Part shown: piece after piece, positions 39,469 through 48,969 of the stretch
Numbering within the stretch: position 1 is the first letter of the stretch
Layout: the number at the start of each line of letters is the position of its first letter
Assembly: GCA_041399205.1 (NCBI GenBank)
Contig: JAWKTK010000005.1
Location: 124,001-188,000, forward strand
DNA length: 64,000 nucleotides
Reading direction: 5' to 3'
Source of the DNA: JAGQOZ01 sp041399205
GTDB taxonomy: Bacteria; Planctomycetota; Planctomycetia; Pirellulales; Pirellulaceae
Program-made: the position numbers and the translations under genes
Notes under the pieces: generated by a model
What the model was told of the DNA's origin: nothing
Databases searched by the model: none
What the model saw: only the letters and a program-made list of their open reading frames with translations

Positions 39469-40611
39469 CAGTGTCCGCGATCGATCTGTGGACTGCATGG
39501 CTTGCCGAATCGGCATGACAAATTGATCTGGCGATTCCCAAAATCGTTCTAGGTTCTGTTCGCTGGTGAACAGGTAGAAGTTCCCCTTGAACGTGACGCC
39601 GAAGGCACAACGTCCTTCCACCACGTTCCCAGTTTCGATCAGTTCAACAGGATCAAGCCCTGCCAGCATGGGGCTGTAACGATCAGGATTTCGCATGAAG
39701 TCTTCTCGTTGTGCATCGCCGACAAACAGATACAGTTTTCCTCGATGCACAGCACCAAATTTGGCATCTCCTTTGCGCCATTGTTCGTCGCGAACCAAGG
39801 TGACCGGACAATGACCTTCTAGACCAAGCGGTGGTCGTTGTCGATCGCCGCGACTGGCAACTTCTTCTTCGGCGTTTCCAACCGAACGACCTCCGATCGG
39901 TCCGACCGACTCCTGTACATTCGTGTTCAGGTATTGAGAATCAATCGCGTAACGCTGTTCTGGCTCGGTTCTTGGTGGCTTTTGAACGGCGGTTTGTTCG
40001 CTTGGATCGTTTTGGCTCACATAGGTATTGATCACTTCGCGAGATCGCTGATCGGTCGAGTTGCCGGGATCGGGCGTATTCGACGCTGCGTTGGCAAATT
40101 GGTTGGTGACATAGGTGGACGCATCGTCGCTGGTTCGGGCCACACCAGCTCGATCCGCCAATTGATCGGAGATACTGGATTTGGTTCGCGGTTGAAAGCC
40201 GGCTTTATAAACAACGGCCGTCAATTGCGCCACGTACTGGCTGGGACTGGGTGGCGTTTGCATGCGATGATATTCGCGGCCTTCAGGAGAAAGCAGCACG
40301 TCCGTTGGCCATTGTTCGACCTTGAATTTTTTTGCAATCTGCGGTTCGGCCTCGGCATCGATTTTGACAGCCACAAAGAAGTCATTGATCATGCGACTGA
40401 CGTTGGACTGGGAGAATACTCGGTTTTCCACGTTGCGGCACGGAATGCAGTCCTGCGAGTAGAAATGAACCAACAAGGGGCGGTCTTCCTGGGCTGCAAT
40501 GTCCTGGGCTTGTTGAAAATCGTAGAGCCACTTGATGTCATCTGCTGCCTTTGCCGTGGACGTCACAGCGAAAAGCAGAACGAGAATTAGTCGAGCGGAA
40601 GAAAACTGCAT
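39463..40611 (-). CDS. Secreted thioredoxin-fold protein with YHS-like C-terminal repeats
   Basis: A 382-residue exported protein. Signal peptide: ARLILVLLFAVTSTAKAAD. Residues about 25-145: thioredoxin-like domain (WLYDFQQAQDIAAQEDRPLL, HFYSQDCIPCRNVENRVFSQ) with a CIPC redox site and a cis-Pro-like WPTDVLL. Residues 150-260: Ser/Thr/Gln-rich linker. The C-terminus has two similar modules, GHCPVTLVRDEQWRKGDAKF with KLYLFVGDAQREDFMRNPDR, and GRCAFGVTFKGNFYLFTSEQ with NLERFWESPDQF, which look like YHS metal-binding domains. Redox repair of or metal delivery to exported proteins is a reasonable guess. The combination is unusual. Confidence 0.8.
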   Translation of the reverse strand: MQFSSARLILVLLFAVTSTAKAADDIKWLYDFQQAQDIAAQEDRPLLVHFYSQDCIPCRNVENRVFSQSNVSRMINDFFVAVKIDAEAEPQIAKKFKVEQWPTDVLLSPEGREYHRMQTPPSPSQYVAQLTAVVYKAGFQPRTKSSISDQLADRAGVARTSDDASTYVTNQFANAASNTPDPGNSTDQRSREVINTYVSQNDPSEQTAVQKPPRTEPEQRYAIDSQYLNTNVQESVGPIGGRSVGNAEEEVASRGDRQRPPLGLEGHCPVTLVRDEQWRKGDAKFGAVHRGKLYLFVGDAQREDFMRNPDRYSPMLAGLDPVELIETGNVVEGRCAFGVTFKGNFYLFTSEQNLERFWESPDQFVMPIRQAMQSTDRSRTLR

Positions 40612-41314
40612 TGGACATACCCTTCATTTGGCTGGATCAATCTCCATTCGTTTTCTTATTATCGGCACAATCGTTAGATTCCTACGGAAAAATTCCGGTT
40701 CATTTTACGAAGTCAACTCGGTTCGATTCCTTCGGCAAATCCGCTATTCGTGGCATTGGGCATCCATTTTGGAGGCACGGAAATCCAGAATCAGCGAATG
40801 ATAGCTTGACAGAGGATCGGGAATGAGTAATATGCCGGTAGTTGTCAAAGACCTGCCATTTGCGTTGGCGCTCTGCCCGCTCTCTGGGTCCACAAAGTGG
40901 TACCTTCGCGAATCTGAATGTAGGCGACAAACTAAGACTGAGGGCTTTCTGCTGGTGTCGTTGTTTGAAATTTCGCTCGGCGGCAAGCATGCATTCACGC
41001 CTGTTTTTTGCTTTGTACGGAAAATTTGATTAGTCACAAGCTAGCTGACTCGGCCGAATGGAAAGGCCTTTGCTGAAGAAGATCGACTGGTTCGTTATTT
41101 CTGAAGGCGTTTCATGAGCGGCCACTAGTTTTGTGAGGCGAAGGAAAATTCGCCATCTGGATCAACGATTTTGGAAGCACCACTGCAGCAGTCATTCCCT
41201 TAGCGGATGGATCTGCAAATCAGACCGAACAGCTTGATTCAATTTTGGAGTTAGGTTTTGCGCCGTGTCGGCGTCGTGCCCACGGCAATTTCAGCTATCT
41301 TCCGGGTGAGGATT
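40612..41314. other. Long divergent intergenic region upstream of rho
   Basis: About 700 nt. Several short open frames exist on both strands but none has a start signal, motif or coding character. The stretch probably includes the promoters of the thioredoxin-like gene and of rho, possibly with a long rho leader; rho is often autoregulated through its leader in other bacteria. GTGAGGATT before 41315 is the rho ribosome binding site. No tRNA-like cloverleaf was found. Confidence 0.4.
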
Positions 41315-42591
41315 ATGGGGAAGAAACGTAGACGATCGTCACGATCAGGCAACAATAACAATAACGGTCCATCTCGTGGAGGACGCAGACGGAGACGTCC
41401 CAGTAGTGACACTTCCGTACGACCCGCTCCGGTTGACGAAACGATGGACAACGCGGAACCGGGCGAGCTTCAATCGGGCACTGGAATGCTGGAGCTCCAC
41501 CCGAACGGCTATGGATTCTTGCGAAGTTCCAAGAACAACTATGATCGAGTGCGATCGGATCCATTTGTGCCGGGAACCATGATCGAAAAGTACGGCCTTC
41601 GTGAAGGCTTGGTCATTACTGGGATGGTACAGCCAGCAAGAAAACAACAAGGGCCTCGTCTCCGCGAAATCACCGACATTGATGGTATGTCGCCGGAAGA
41701 CTACGCCAACGTCAAGTCATTTGATGAATTAACGCCGATCAACCCTGAAAGCTGGCTGCGATTGGAAACCGGTCCCGAACCGCTTGGCACGCAGTCATGG
41801 ACCTATTGACGCCGCTGGGCAAGGGGCAACGCCGTTGATTGTGGCTCCGCCGCGAACGGGAAAAACAATAGCTAATGCAGCACATTGCTCATGGCGTTTC
41901 CAAGAATTATCCCGAAGTAAAGCTCATTGTCCTGCTGATTGACGAACGTCCGGAAGAAGTGACCGACATGCGTCGCAACGTCAACGGAGAAGTCATTGCC
42001 AGCAGCCTGGACCAAGACGTTGAAAGCCATGTTCGCCTATCGCAGTTGGTCATTGAACGCTGTCGTCGCTTGGCCGAAATGGGGCAAGACGTCTTTTTGT
42101 TGATGGATTCGATCACTCGATTGGCTCGAGCCTTCAACAAATGGGTTGGCAACACGGGACGAACCATGTCAGGTGGTGTCGACATCAAAGCGATGGACAT
42201 CCCCAAAAAGTTGTTCGCCACTGCTCGAGTCTTTGAAGAAGGCGGTTCCTTAACCATTGTCGGTACGGCTCTGATTGACACCGGCAGTCGCATGGACGAA
42301 TTGATCTTCCAAGAGTTCAAAGGGACGGGCAACATGGAACTGGTCCTGGATCGGAAGCTGTCAGATCGGCGAGTTTGGCCGGCGATTGATATTTCTCAAT
42401 CAGGCACACGCCGTGAAGAATTGCTGCATGATGCCGATACCCTGCATGCTGTCACCATGCTTCGTCGCACGTTGACATCCATGCATCACGTGGACGCCAT
42501 GGAACAGCTGACTCGTCAATTGGGTCGTTTCAAAACCAATGCAGAATTCATCCAATTGATCAGTGGTGCCAACGGCGCTGCCACAAAATAA
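41315..42591 (+). CDS. rho: Transcription termination factor Rho (frame-interrupted)
   Basis: RNA-dependent ATPase that ends transcription at Rho-dependent sites. N-terminus: basic Arg/Asn-rich tail (KKRRRSSRSGNNNNN), then the cold-shock-like RNA-binding domain (GMLELHPNGYGFLRSSKNNY, DPFVPGTMIEKYGL). The frame is lost near 41795 (...EPLGT, then VMDLLTPLGKGQR in another frame). Walker A APPRTGKT is readable at 41844-41867 and the main frame returns near 41875 (QHIAHGVSKNYPEVKLIVLL). Walker B LLMDSITRLARAFN, GGVDIKAMDIPKKLF and the R-loop region are intact. At least three small indels are needed over 80 nt. Because rho is usually essential, sequence error is a serious alternative to real damage. 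Confidence 0.9.
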
Positions 42592-42609
42592 ACTTCCCAG
42601 CACATACGC

Positions 42610-43008
42610 ATGAGCACTGACGAAACTGCTCCGCCAAACGTACCTGACAGCTTCTTGGCCAGAAACGAACTTCGCTTCCTACTGGTCATCTGTTTCGTTT
42701 TGGTGACAGCGGTCTTAGCAAATGCGTGGCTCGCTTGGCAACAACACGGGCGTTTGATCGACATAGACGAACAAGCGCCTTCCGCACCATTATCCATTGC
42801 CATCGACCTAAATTCGGCGAATTGGCCGGAATTGACGTTGCTTCCCGGAATAAGCGAAGTCTACGCCAAGCGGATCGTCGAATACCGGAACAGCCATGGT
42901 AAGTTTCACGACCATTCCGAACTGCTGAACATTCGAGGCATTGGTCAACGTAAACTGGAAAAGATCATTCCGCATTTGGCTCCGCTTCTACCAACCGATC
43001 CATCCTAG
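42610..43008 (+). CDS. ComEA-like helix-hairpin-helix membrane protein
   Basis: A 132-residue protein: one membrane helix near residues 22-42 (LRFLLVICFVLVTAVLANAW), then a helix-hairpin-helix pair (LNSANWPELTLLPGISEVYA, LNIRGIGQRKLEKIIPHL) with the GxG hairpin signature for non-specific DNA contact. It resembles ComEA, which binds incoming DNA during competence, but is short and stands alone between rho and uvrB. No other competence gene is nearby, so a DNA-uptake role is only suggested. Confidence 0.8.
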   Translation: MSTDETAPPNVPDSFLARNELRFLLVICFVLVTAVLANAWLAWQQHGRLIDIDEQAPSAPLSIAIDLNSANWPELTLLPGISEVYAKRIVEYRNSHGKFHDHSELLNIRGIGQRKLEKIIPHLAPLLPTDPS

Positions 43009-43050
43009 TTCGCTTTTGCTGGATTCGCCTTCGCATCAAGGAATATCGCC

Positions 43051-45116
43051 GTGAAGTTTGTTCTGGAATCGGCCTTTCAACCCGCGGGCGATCAACCTCA
43101 TGCCATTGCTGCGTTGTCCAAAGGCCTAACAGACGGCAAGCCGTTTCAAGCACTCAAGGGCGTCACCGGCTCGGGCAAAACGTTCACCATGGCCAATGTC
43201 ATCCAGGCGGTTCAAAAACCGACACTGGTCATTTCTCACAACAAAACGCTGGCCGCGCAGCTGTATTCTGAATTTAAAGAATTCTTTCCGCACAACGCCG
43301 TGAACTACTTTGTCAGCTACTACGACTATTATCAGCCGGAAGCGTATATTCCGCAGCGAGACATCTACATTGAAAAAGATGCTTCAGTCAATTCGGAAAT
43401 TGATCGACTTCGCTTGGCGTCCACCAGTTCGCTAGTAAGTCGTCGCGACGTCATTATTGTGGCCAGTGTGTCTTGCATTTACGGGCTGGGGTCACCGGAA
43501 GACTATCAAAAAATGACCGTCGGTATCGCCAAAGGTGAAACGGTTGAACGAGACGAAATCCTGCGACAGCTGGTCGACATCCAATACGATCGCAACGACG
43601 TGGGATTTGAACGAGGCAAATTTCGAGTACGAGGCGATTGCATCGAAATCTGGCCGTCGTACGAAGAATTCGCCTATCGCATTGAACTTTGGGGAGACGA
43701 AATAGACCAAATTTCGCTGATCAATCCAACTTCTGGCGAAGCGATTCGGCACGAATCAAGCTTGTACATCTATCCCGCCAAACACTTTGTCATGCCGGAA
43801 GATCGAATTGCATCGGCCGTGGAAGAAATCAAAAGCGAATTGGATGAACAGCTGGAAAAATTTCGTGGACAAGGAAAACTGCTCGAAGCACAACGCCTGA
43901 ACGCACGCACTCGTTTTGACATCGAAATGCTTCAAGAAGTGGGCTATTGCCCCGGAGTGGAAAACTACAGCCGACCGCTTTCCGGTCGCCAGCCCGGCTC
44001 GACACCCGACACGTTATTCAGTTTTTTTCCCAAGGATTACTTGCTGCTAATTGATGAATCGCACGTCACGGTTCCGCAAATTCGTGCAATGTACGCGGGT
44101 GATCGCAGCCGAAAAATCACGCTGGTGGAACACGGTTTTCGCTTGCCGTGCGCGCTGGACAATCGCCCTTTGAAATTTGAAGAATGGGAATCAAAACTCA
44201 ATCAGGTCATCTTCGTTTCGGCCACGCCCAGCGACTATGAATTGGAAAAAACTCGCGGTGAAGTAGTAGAACAATTGATTCGTCCCACCGGCTTGTTAGA
44301 TCCGGTGATCGACGTTGTCCCGGCCAAGGGACAAGTGCCGCATTTGTTGGAAGAAGTCAAGAAATGCGTGGCGACAGGAGATCGAGTGCTGGTGACGGCG
44401 TTGACCAAGCGACTGGCCGAAGATCTTTCCACTTACATCTCGGATAACGGCGTTCGCTGCAAATGGTTGCACAGCGAGCTGGACGCGTTTGAACGAGTGG
44501 AATTATTGCGAGACCTGCGTGAAGGCGCGTTTGACGTTTTGGTAGGCGTGAACTTGCTGCGCGAAGGCTTGGACTTGCCAGAAGTTTCACTGGTAGCCGT
44601 GTTAGACGCGGACAAAGAAGGTTTCCTTCGCAGCGAAACATCGTTGGTGCAGACCATTGGCCGAGCGGCTCGAAACGTGAACGCTCGAGTGATCCTGTAC
44701 GCCGACAAAATTACCGAATCAATGCAGCGCGCCATCGAAGAAGCAGAACGCCGTCGCACATCAAGAAGCGTACAACAAGAAACACGGAATTACGCCCGCC
44801 ACCGTCCACAAGGCCATTCGGCAAAGGCATTGAATCCTTGGCAGCCGCGCATCGAGAAGCAAATGCGGCGGTTGGCAGAAACGATGAAACGCGTTACATC
44901 ACCGAAGAATATATCGCCGAACTGGAAGCGGAGATGTTGGCGGCTGCCGACGCGTTGGAATTCGAACGAGCGGCTTCGATTCGGGATCGCATTGACCAGA
45001 TGCAAGATGCGATTGGCCAACCAATCAGCGAAATCGAAGCGAATTCGGCCAGCAAGGGTTCGCGAGGAAAACGCAAGGGAAAAAACCAACGCGTTCCGAG
45101 GCCAAAACGAGGCTAA
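43051..45116 (+). CDS. uvrB: UvrABC system protein B (frame-interrupted near the C-terminus)
   Basis: DNA helicase-like damage-recognition subunit of nucleotide excision repair. Intact part: FQPAGDQPHAIAAL, Walker A GVTGSGKTFTMANVI, the beta-hairpin region YYDYYQPEAYIPQRDIYIEK, DESHVTVPQIRAMYAGDRSR, GFRLPCALDNRPL, ATPSDYELEKT and ARNVNARVILYADKITESMQ. Near 44765 the frame shifts to EAYNKKHGITPATVHKAIR, and near 44824 to KGIESLAAAHREAN. The last frame ends with the UvrC-interaction coiled coil (ALEFERAASIRDRIDQM) and a basic tail, stop at 45116. Both shifts behave as +1 insertions. The joined protein has about the usual length (688 residues). Without the second and third frames the UVR domain would be lost. 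Confidence 0.93.
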
Positions 45117-45286
45117 AGGCTGGTTTCACCAAAGAATCAGAACATTTCCCCCGCCGGCCTTTGGTTGGTTCACCCATCTCCCCACTACCGGCAGGAAAAA
45201 ACCTGATAGAATTTCCTGCAATTGCGTCAATTTGACGGAATAAATTTGTTGCCCAAGACATCTTCCTCTACTGAGGACACCGCCCA

Positions 45287-45823
45287 ATGGCATTTCGCCC
45301 CCAGGATCATTCGGCCCCTTCGCCGAACACGGCATTCGAGCTGGAAGCATTGGTTTCGCAGTATTCGCGAGCTGTGTATGCGTACGGTTTTCGCTTGTCC
45401 GGAAATGCCGTTGACGCGGAAGACCTGACGCAGCAAACATTCTTGCTGGCACAGCAAAAGCTACATCAATTGCGAGATACTTCTCGAGCTCGGAGTTGGT
45501 TGCTGGCCATCGTACGGAATTGTTTTCTGCAGGAACTGAAAAAACGCCGCGTTTCACTGGAAAGTGATTCCGACCTGCAGATGGAAGACGACATTCCTGA
45601 TCCGGTTGCGTCGGCCGAAATTGACCAAGAACAAATCCACCAATGCATTGCGGAACTGGCGCCTGCGTTTCGAATCGTATTGCTAATGTACTACTTTGAA
45701 CAAGCATCCTACAAAGAAATTGCCGCGCAACTGGACTTGCCGGTAGGAACCGTCATGAGCCGGTTGGCTCGAGCCAAATCGCAGTTGCGGCAAAAGCTGA
45801 CTGCAGCCAACGTACCGGAATAA
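45287..45823 (+). CDS. ECF sigma factor (SigE/RpoE-like)
   Basis: A 178-residue ECF sigma factor. Region 2: ELEALVSQYSRAVYAYGFRL, NAVDAEDLTQQTFLLAQQ; region 4: ELAPAFRIVLLMYYFEQASY with KEIAAQLDLPVGTVMSRLAR. This is the general SigE/RpoE type, unlike the three kinase-linked factors in this window (DAEDLTQQTF instead of FDxSDVxQ). It lies 42 nt before a gene with a membrane segment, the usual place for an anti-sigma factor. Confidence 0.92.
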   Translation: MAFRPQDHSAPSPNTAFELEALVSQYSRAVYAYGFRLSGNAVDAEDLTQQTFLLAQQKLHQLRDTSRARSWLLAIVRNCFLQELKKRRVSLESDSDLQMEDDIPDPVASAEIDQEQIHQCIAELAPAFRIVLLMYYFEQASYKEIAAQLDLPVGTVMSRLARAKSQLRQKLTAANVPE

Positions 45824-45865
45824 CTTGAAACTGAAAGCTGTTGACGTAAATCGCTGAATAAAATC

Positions 45866-46663
45866 ATGGACCGAAAAATCAGAATCGCCATCGAAGTTGC
45901 TCGAAACGAACAGGATCTTCACCAGATCCTGGGTTTGGACAATTTCGCTGCAACGCCAGGCCAGGACGCCACCGATTACCAAGGCCCCTTCGATCGAATT
46001 CAAACTTGGGACGCCGCCATTGAAAGTTCGCTGGCCAACGTCGAATTACCATCAAACCTACAAGCCAAACTTCGCAATTCGCTCTCTCAAAGCCAGCCAA
46101 CGCTTGTCACTCCGGCAGACAAGCCCAAGCGGTTTAACCGACGTCAGCTGTTAGCGGCCGGTGGCATTGCGGCGTCGCTATTGACGGGCTATTCGTGGTA
46201 CTTGGTTTCGCGAAGAACCGACTGGAACTCGGTCACAGAAAATCAATTGGCCCATTGGGGAAGATTACAGCGACAAAGCGTTGACAAGAACGCTTGGATT
46301 CCGTTCGCTCAAGCGGAACAGGATGTTACGGTTCCCATTAAGCGAGTCACATCCTCCGCACCTCAGTATTACCAACAGTTCCATGCAGCCGATTTTGGCT
46401 GTACCGCTCATGCGTTTCTGTTTTCCGGGAACGACAACTACGTTTTCGCCTTGGAAGCACAGCAAGCCGTTCCAAAGCTTGCGTCCTCGCCGCCCACGCA
46501 ACCTCGTCGAGCGTCTGGTGGTTCTGCAACCGGAGTCTGGCAGTCTCAGAACGTTGTATACGTGGCGGTGATGGGGCGAACGTCTGATTATCGGCATCTG
46601 TTAAACACAACCAGTACCATCGCTTCCACCGGTTACGGAGAATGTTCGCGTAACGTTAGTTAA
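45866..46663 (+). CDS. Single-pass membrane protein, candidate anti-sigma factor
   Basis: 265 residues. The N-terminal about 90 residues are soluble and helical, then RRQLLAAGGIAASLLTGYSW is a membrane segment near residues 92-111, followed by a longer outer domain (about 150 residues). This topology, inner N-terminal domain and outer sensor, and the position after the ECF gene fit an anti-sigma factor, but no zinc-binding HxxxCxxC motif is seen. The outer domain is unrecognised. Call rests on context. Confidence 0.55.
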   Translation: MDRKIRIAIEVARNEQDLHQILGLDNFAATPGQDATDYQGPFDRIQTWDAAIESSLANVELPSNLQAKLRNSLSQSQPTLVTPADKPKRFNRRQLLAAGGIAASLLTGYSWYLVSRRTDWNSVTENQLAHWGRLQRQSVDKNAWIPFAQAEQDVTVPIKRVTSSAPQYYQQFHAADFGCTAHAFLFSGNDNYVFALEAQQAVPKLASSPPTQPRRASGGSATGVWQSQNVVYVAVMGRTSDYRHLLNTTSTIASTGYGECSRNVS

Positions 46664-46832
46664 GCGGCGCCTTGCCAGCAAAACCAGCGTGGGAATGCCA
46701 AGTCCCGCTGAGCCCATCACGCCCGTTCGGCCGATTCTCCCTTTCAGGACCGTGGATTACGTTCCGCGACAAGGGAAACTTGCCAAGCAGCCGAATTTCG
46801 GCCCTTGCTATTCGTTCGAAGGGGAAGTGAAT

Positions 46833-47240
46833 ATGCGAAAGATTGTCATCGTCGCCTTGGGAATTACCCTGGCCAGTTCTATCGTTTCTGCTCAATCATC
46901 ATTAGACGCGCTCGATTCGCCATTAAGCGAAGAAACCGCCACGACCAGCCGTTCCTACGAATCGGAACCGACCTTTGACGCGAAAGCCGCGATCGTTCGC
47001 CGAGCCCAGCTGCGCAGTGAAGCTCGTCGGCAGCGACTAGAATCCCAAGCCTGGTTTGGCTACTCGAAACTGCGTCCACCAGCCAATCCCACACCGTTCA
47101 TGTCAACCGCAGCACCTCACTGGGCGGCACTACCTCGCGACCCCTATCGCTGGCCTGCCATTAATCCCGGTCATGCCCCCGCATATGGATTGTACGGCTA
47201 CCAATACGCGGTTCCGGCGTATCGTATGGCCAACAAATAG
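46833..47240 (+). CDS. Small secreted protein, unknown
   Basis: 135 residues. MRKIVIVALGITLASSIVSA is a clear signal peptide and GAAGGGGAAGTGAAT holds the ribosome binding site, so the start at 46833 is preferred although the frame is open to 46689. The mature protein has an Ala/Arg/Gln-rich helical part (AAIVRRAQLRSEARRQRLES) and a Pro/Tyr/Ala-rich end (NPGHAPAYGLYGYQYAVPAY). No family recognised. Confidence 0.65.
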   Translation: MRKIVIVALGITLASSIVSAQSSLDALDSPLSEETATTSRSYESEPTFDAKAAIVRRAQLRSEARRQRLESQAWFGYSKLRPPANPTPFMSTAAPHWAALPRDPYRWPAINPGHAPAYGLYGYQYAVPAYRMANK

Positions 47241-47303
47241 GCAGTAGTCGACTCCTCACACACTCGCTTCGATCCAAGCGAGCAACAGCAACCAACCGGA
47301 ATA

Positions 47304-47325
47304 CCCCGTGCACTTTTACACGGGG
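47304..47325. terminator. Hairpin between convergent genes, possible terminator
   Basis: Perfect 7-bp stem CCCCGTG / CACGGGG with loop CACTTTTA. It lies between the secreted protein (plus) and rpsU (minus). No T-run follows on either strand, so intrinsic termination is uncertain. Confidence 0.35.
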
Positions 47326-47382
47326 GAGTTGCCAGCGATGATTGAGTTCACACCCAGAATGGGCTTAAGACAGAGCTGGACG

Positions 47383-47574
47383 TTAGCCCATTAGGTTACT
47401 TCGACGAGCCCGTCGTTCGGCTCGCAATCGAGCACGACGCTTGATTTCACTTGGCTTTTCGTAATGCTCGCGACGACGCATTTCCTTCTTGATTCCGCTT
47501 CTTTCTACCAGCTTTCTAAAGCGTCGTACCGCCTCTTGAACGCTTTCGCGATCTCGCAAAACGAGTTTTACCAC
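47383..47574 (-). CDS. rpsU: 30S ribosomal protein bS21
   Basis: 63 residues, very basic: MVKLVLRDRESVQEAVRRFR then KLVERSGIKKEMRRREHYEK, PSEIKRRARLRAERRARR. This is the standard bS21 sequence of the small ribosomal subunit, which takes part in mRNA selection during initiation. The start is preceded by GGAGCC on the minus strand. Monocistronic here, unlike the rpsU-dnaG-rpoD order of enterobacteria. Confidence 0.96.
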   Translation of the reverse strand: MVKLVLRDRESVQEAVRRFRKLVERSGIKKEMRRREHYEKPSEIKRRARLRAERRARRSNLMG

Positions 47575-47705
47575 GGTGGCTCCTTATTAAATTCGAAATA
47601 ACTGAAAAAGTGAAATTGCTAGAAAGCTCGTAAGTGTATATCCGCCGAAACGTCCTGTCTACCCTTGTCCCGCGAAACCATAGCACCGCAAGCACTAGCG
47701 AATTC

Positions 47706-47740
47706 CGTCAGAATCGGCGTTTTTTGCTCGGATTCTGACG
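47706..47740. promoter_or_regulatory. 10-bp perfect inverted repeat upstream of rpsU
   Basis: CGTCAGAATC and GATTCTGACG (47706-47715, 47731-47740) separated by 15 nt, in the 343-nt gap upstream of rpsU and of the small plus-strand gene at 47918. It could be an operator or a leader hairpin. No protein is known to bind it; function is a guess. Confidence 0.3.
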
Positions 47741-47917
47741 CCGTTCCTCAAAACCAACTTAAATCTTGCTCTTTTCCGCCGGAACAACCGTCACAGTTTA
47801 TCAGGCAACACCAGTATTCGTGGCGAATCGGACCGCGAATCGACCGTCCAAACGTCGATTTCTTTAGGGAACCGAATCGTGTGATGGCCCCTATTCTTTG
47901 GTCGACGAATTCCACCT

Positions 47918-48097
47918 ATGCCGAACAAAACCGCTCAAACCGCCGGCAACAATCTCCTGTTCGATCTGGACCAGCGTCAAACTCAGGTGCTAAACGAATT
48001 GGATTCGCTGAACGAACGCATCGAAGCATTGCTCGTAGAATGGACCGCCGGTCGCGAAGAAACAGCTTCATCGGACGACGACCGCATAGCCGCTTAG
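47918..48097 (+). CDS. Small acidic helical protein, unknown
   Basis: A 59-residue protein starting MPNKTAQTAGNNLLFDLDQR. The middle is a good amphipathic coiled-coil-like helix (TQVLNELDSLNERIEALLVE) and the end is acidic (TASSDDDRIAA). A longer open frame from 47665 to 48270 overlaps it in a different phase but has poor composition (Arg/Ser/Pro/Gln-rich, no motif). This frame is preferred on amino acid composition. It lies 224 nt before the nucleotidyltransferase gene. No family recognised. Confidence 0.55.
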   Translation: MPNKTAQTAGNNLLFDLDQRQTQVLNELDSLNERIEALLVEWTAGREETASSDDDRIAA

Positions 48098-48321
48098 CGG
48101 CAGCTCTCATTGAAGGCGGAATAGCGAGACAACCGAACTGGCAGGACCGCTGCCCCTTGCAGAGCGAAGTCGGCTTGAAGCTTGAAATAGTACATAGCCA
48201 TCAAGTTAGCAGGCAACAGTCCGAGCGTCTGGGCGTAATCATCGAACAAATTGCCCTAAAATTGCCCTAATGGTTGATCAGTCGTATACTGGTGTTTCCA
48301 TCTATGTGAGGTCATGGAATT

Positions 48322-48918
48322 ATGTCACGATCGCTTACTGTCGTTGGGGACCAACTCTGGAAAAAAATCGGAGAGTCGATGGACCGCGTCGAACGACGAC
48401 TGAAGAAAACCATTGCCGTCTTGGACGAAACGAAGCTTGACTACGCTATCGTTGGCGGAAATGCAGTTCGAATTTGGATTGCACAAGTGGACCCAGGCGC
48501 GGTTCGAGCCACAAATGACGTTGATGTCTTGATTCGAACCGAGGACTTGGAAGAGGTCAAACGGGCCATGCAGAAGCACGGCTTTCACTATCGACACGCG
48601 GCCGGGCTCGATATGTTTTTAGAAGAAGAAAACGGTTCGGTCAGAAACGCAGTCCAAATTCTTCTGGCCAATCAAACCGTCAGAAAAGATGACTTTGAAC
48701 CGAACCCGGACGTGGAGCCTACCGAATACGGCGATGGCGTTCGCACGTTACCGTTAGAGCGTCTCGTGCGTATGAAACTCAATTCCTTTCGCCTGAAGGA
48801 TCGCGTTCACCTACTAGATATGATCGAAGTTGGAATTGTGGACGAAAGTTGGATCTTAAAGTTTCCTGAACCGTTAAACCAAAGGCTAAAGTCACTATTA
48901 GAGAACCCAGACCAATAG
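48322..48918 (+). CDS. AbiEii-like nucleotidyltransferase-fold protein
   Basis: 198 residues. KLDYAIVGGNAVRIW followed by RATNDVDVLIRTEDLEEVKR is the nucleotidyltransferase signature (GGxxV, then a DxD-like pair, here DVD), as in AbiEii / minimal nucleotidyltransferases. The later acid is not identified. Families of this fold add nucleotides to tRNA, antibiotics or partner proteins and include the toxin half of the AbiE system. No AbiEi-type antitoxin gene is adjacent; the 59-residue gene upstream is the only candidate partner. Start: GTGAGGTC lies before ATG 48322. Well-formed gene; its role is open. Confidence 0.7.
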   Translation: MSRSLTVVGDQLWKKIGESMDRVERRLKKTIAVLDETKLDYAIVGGNAVRIWIAQVDPGAVRATNDVDVLIRTEDLEEVKRAMQKHGFHYRHAAGLDMFLEEENGSVRNAVQILLANQTVRKDDFEPNPDVEPTEYGDGVRTLPLERLVRMKLNSFRLKDRVHLLDMIEVGIVDESWILKFPEPLNQRLKSLLENPDQ

Positions 48919-48969
48919 GCTTTTTCTCCAGTCCCTATAAAGCCGATGGCAGCTCGCTTTCAAAAGAAC

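Noticed and set aside
39838..40590. Open frame of 250 codons opposite the thioredoxin-like gene
   Set aside because: Antisense to a gene with signal peptide and CIPC site; no start signal and no recognisable domain.
47665..48270. 201-codon plus-strand frame
   Set aside because: Arg/Ser/Pro/Gln-rich with no motif; the overlapping 59-residue frame at 47918 has better protein character.
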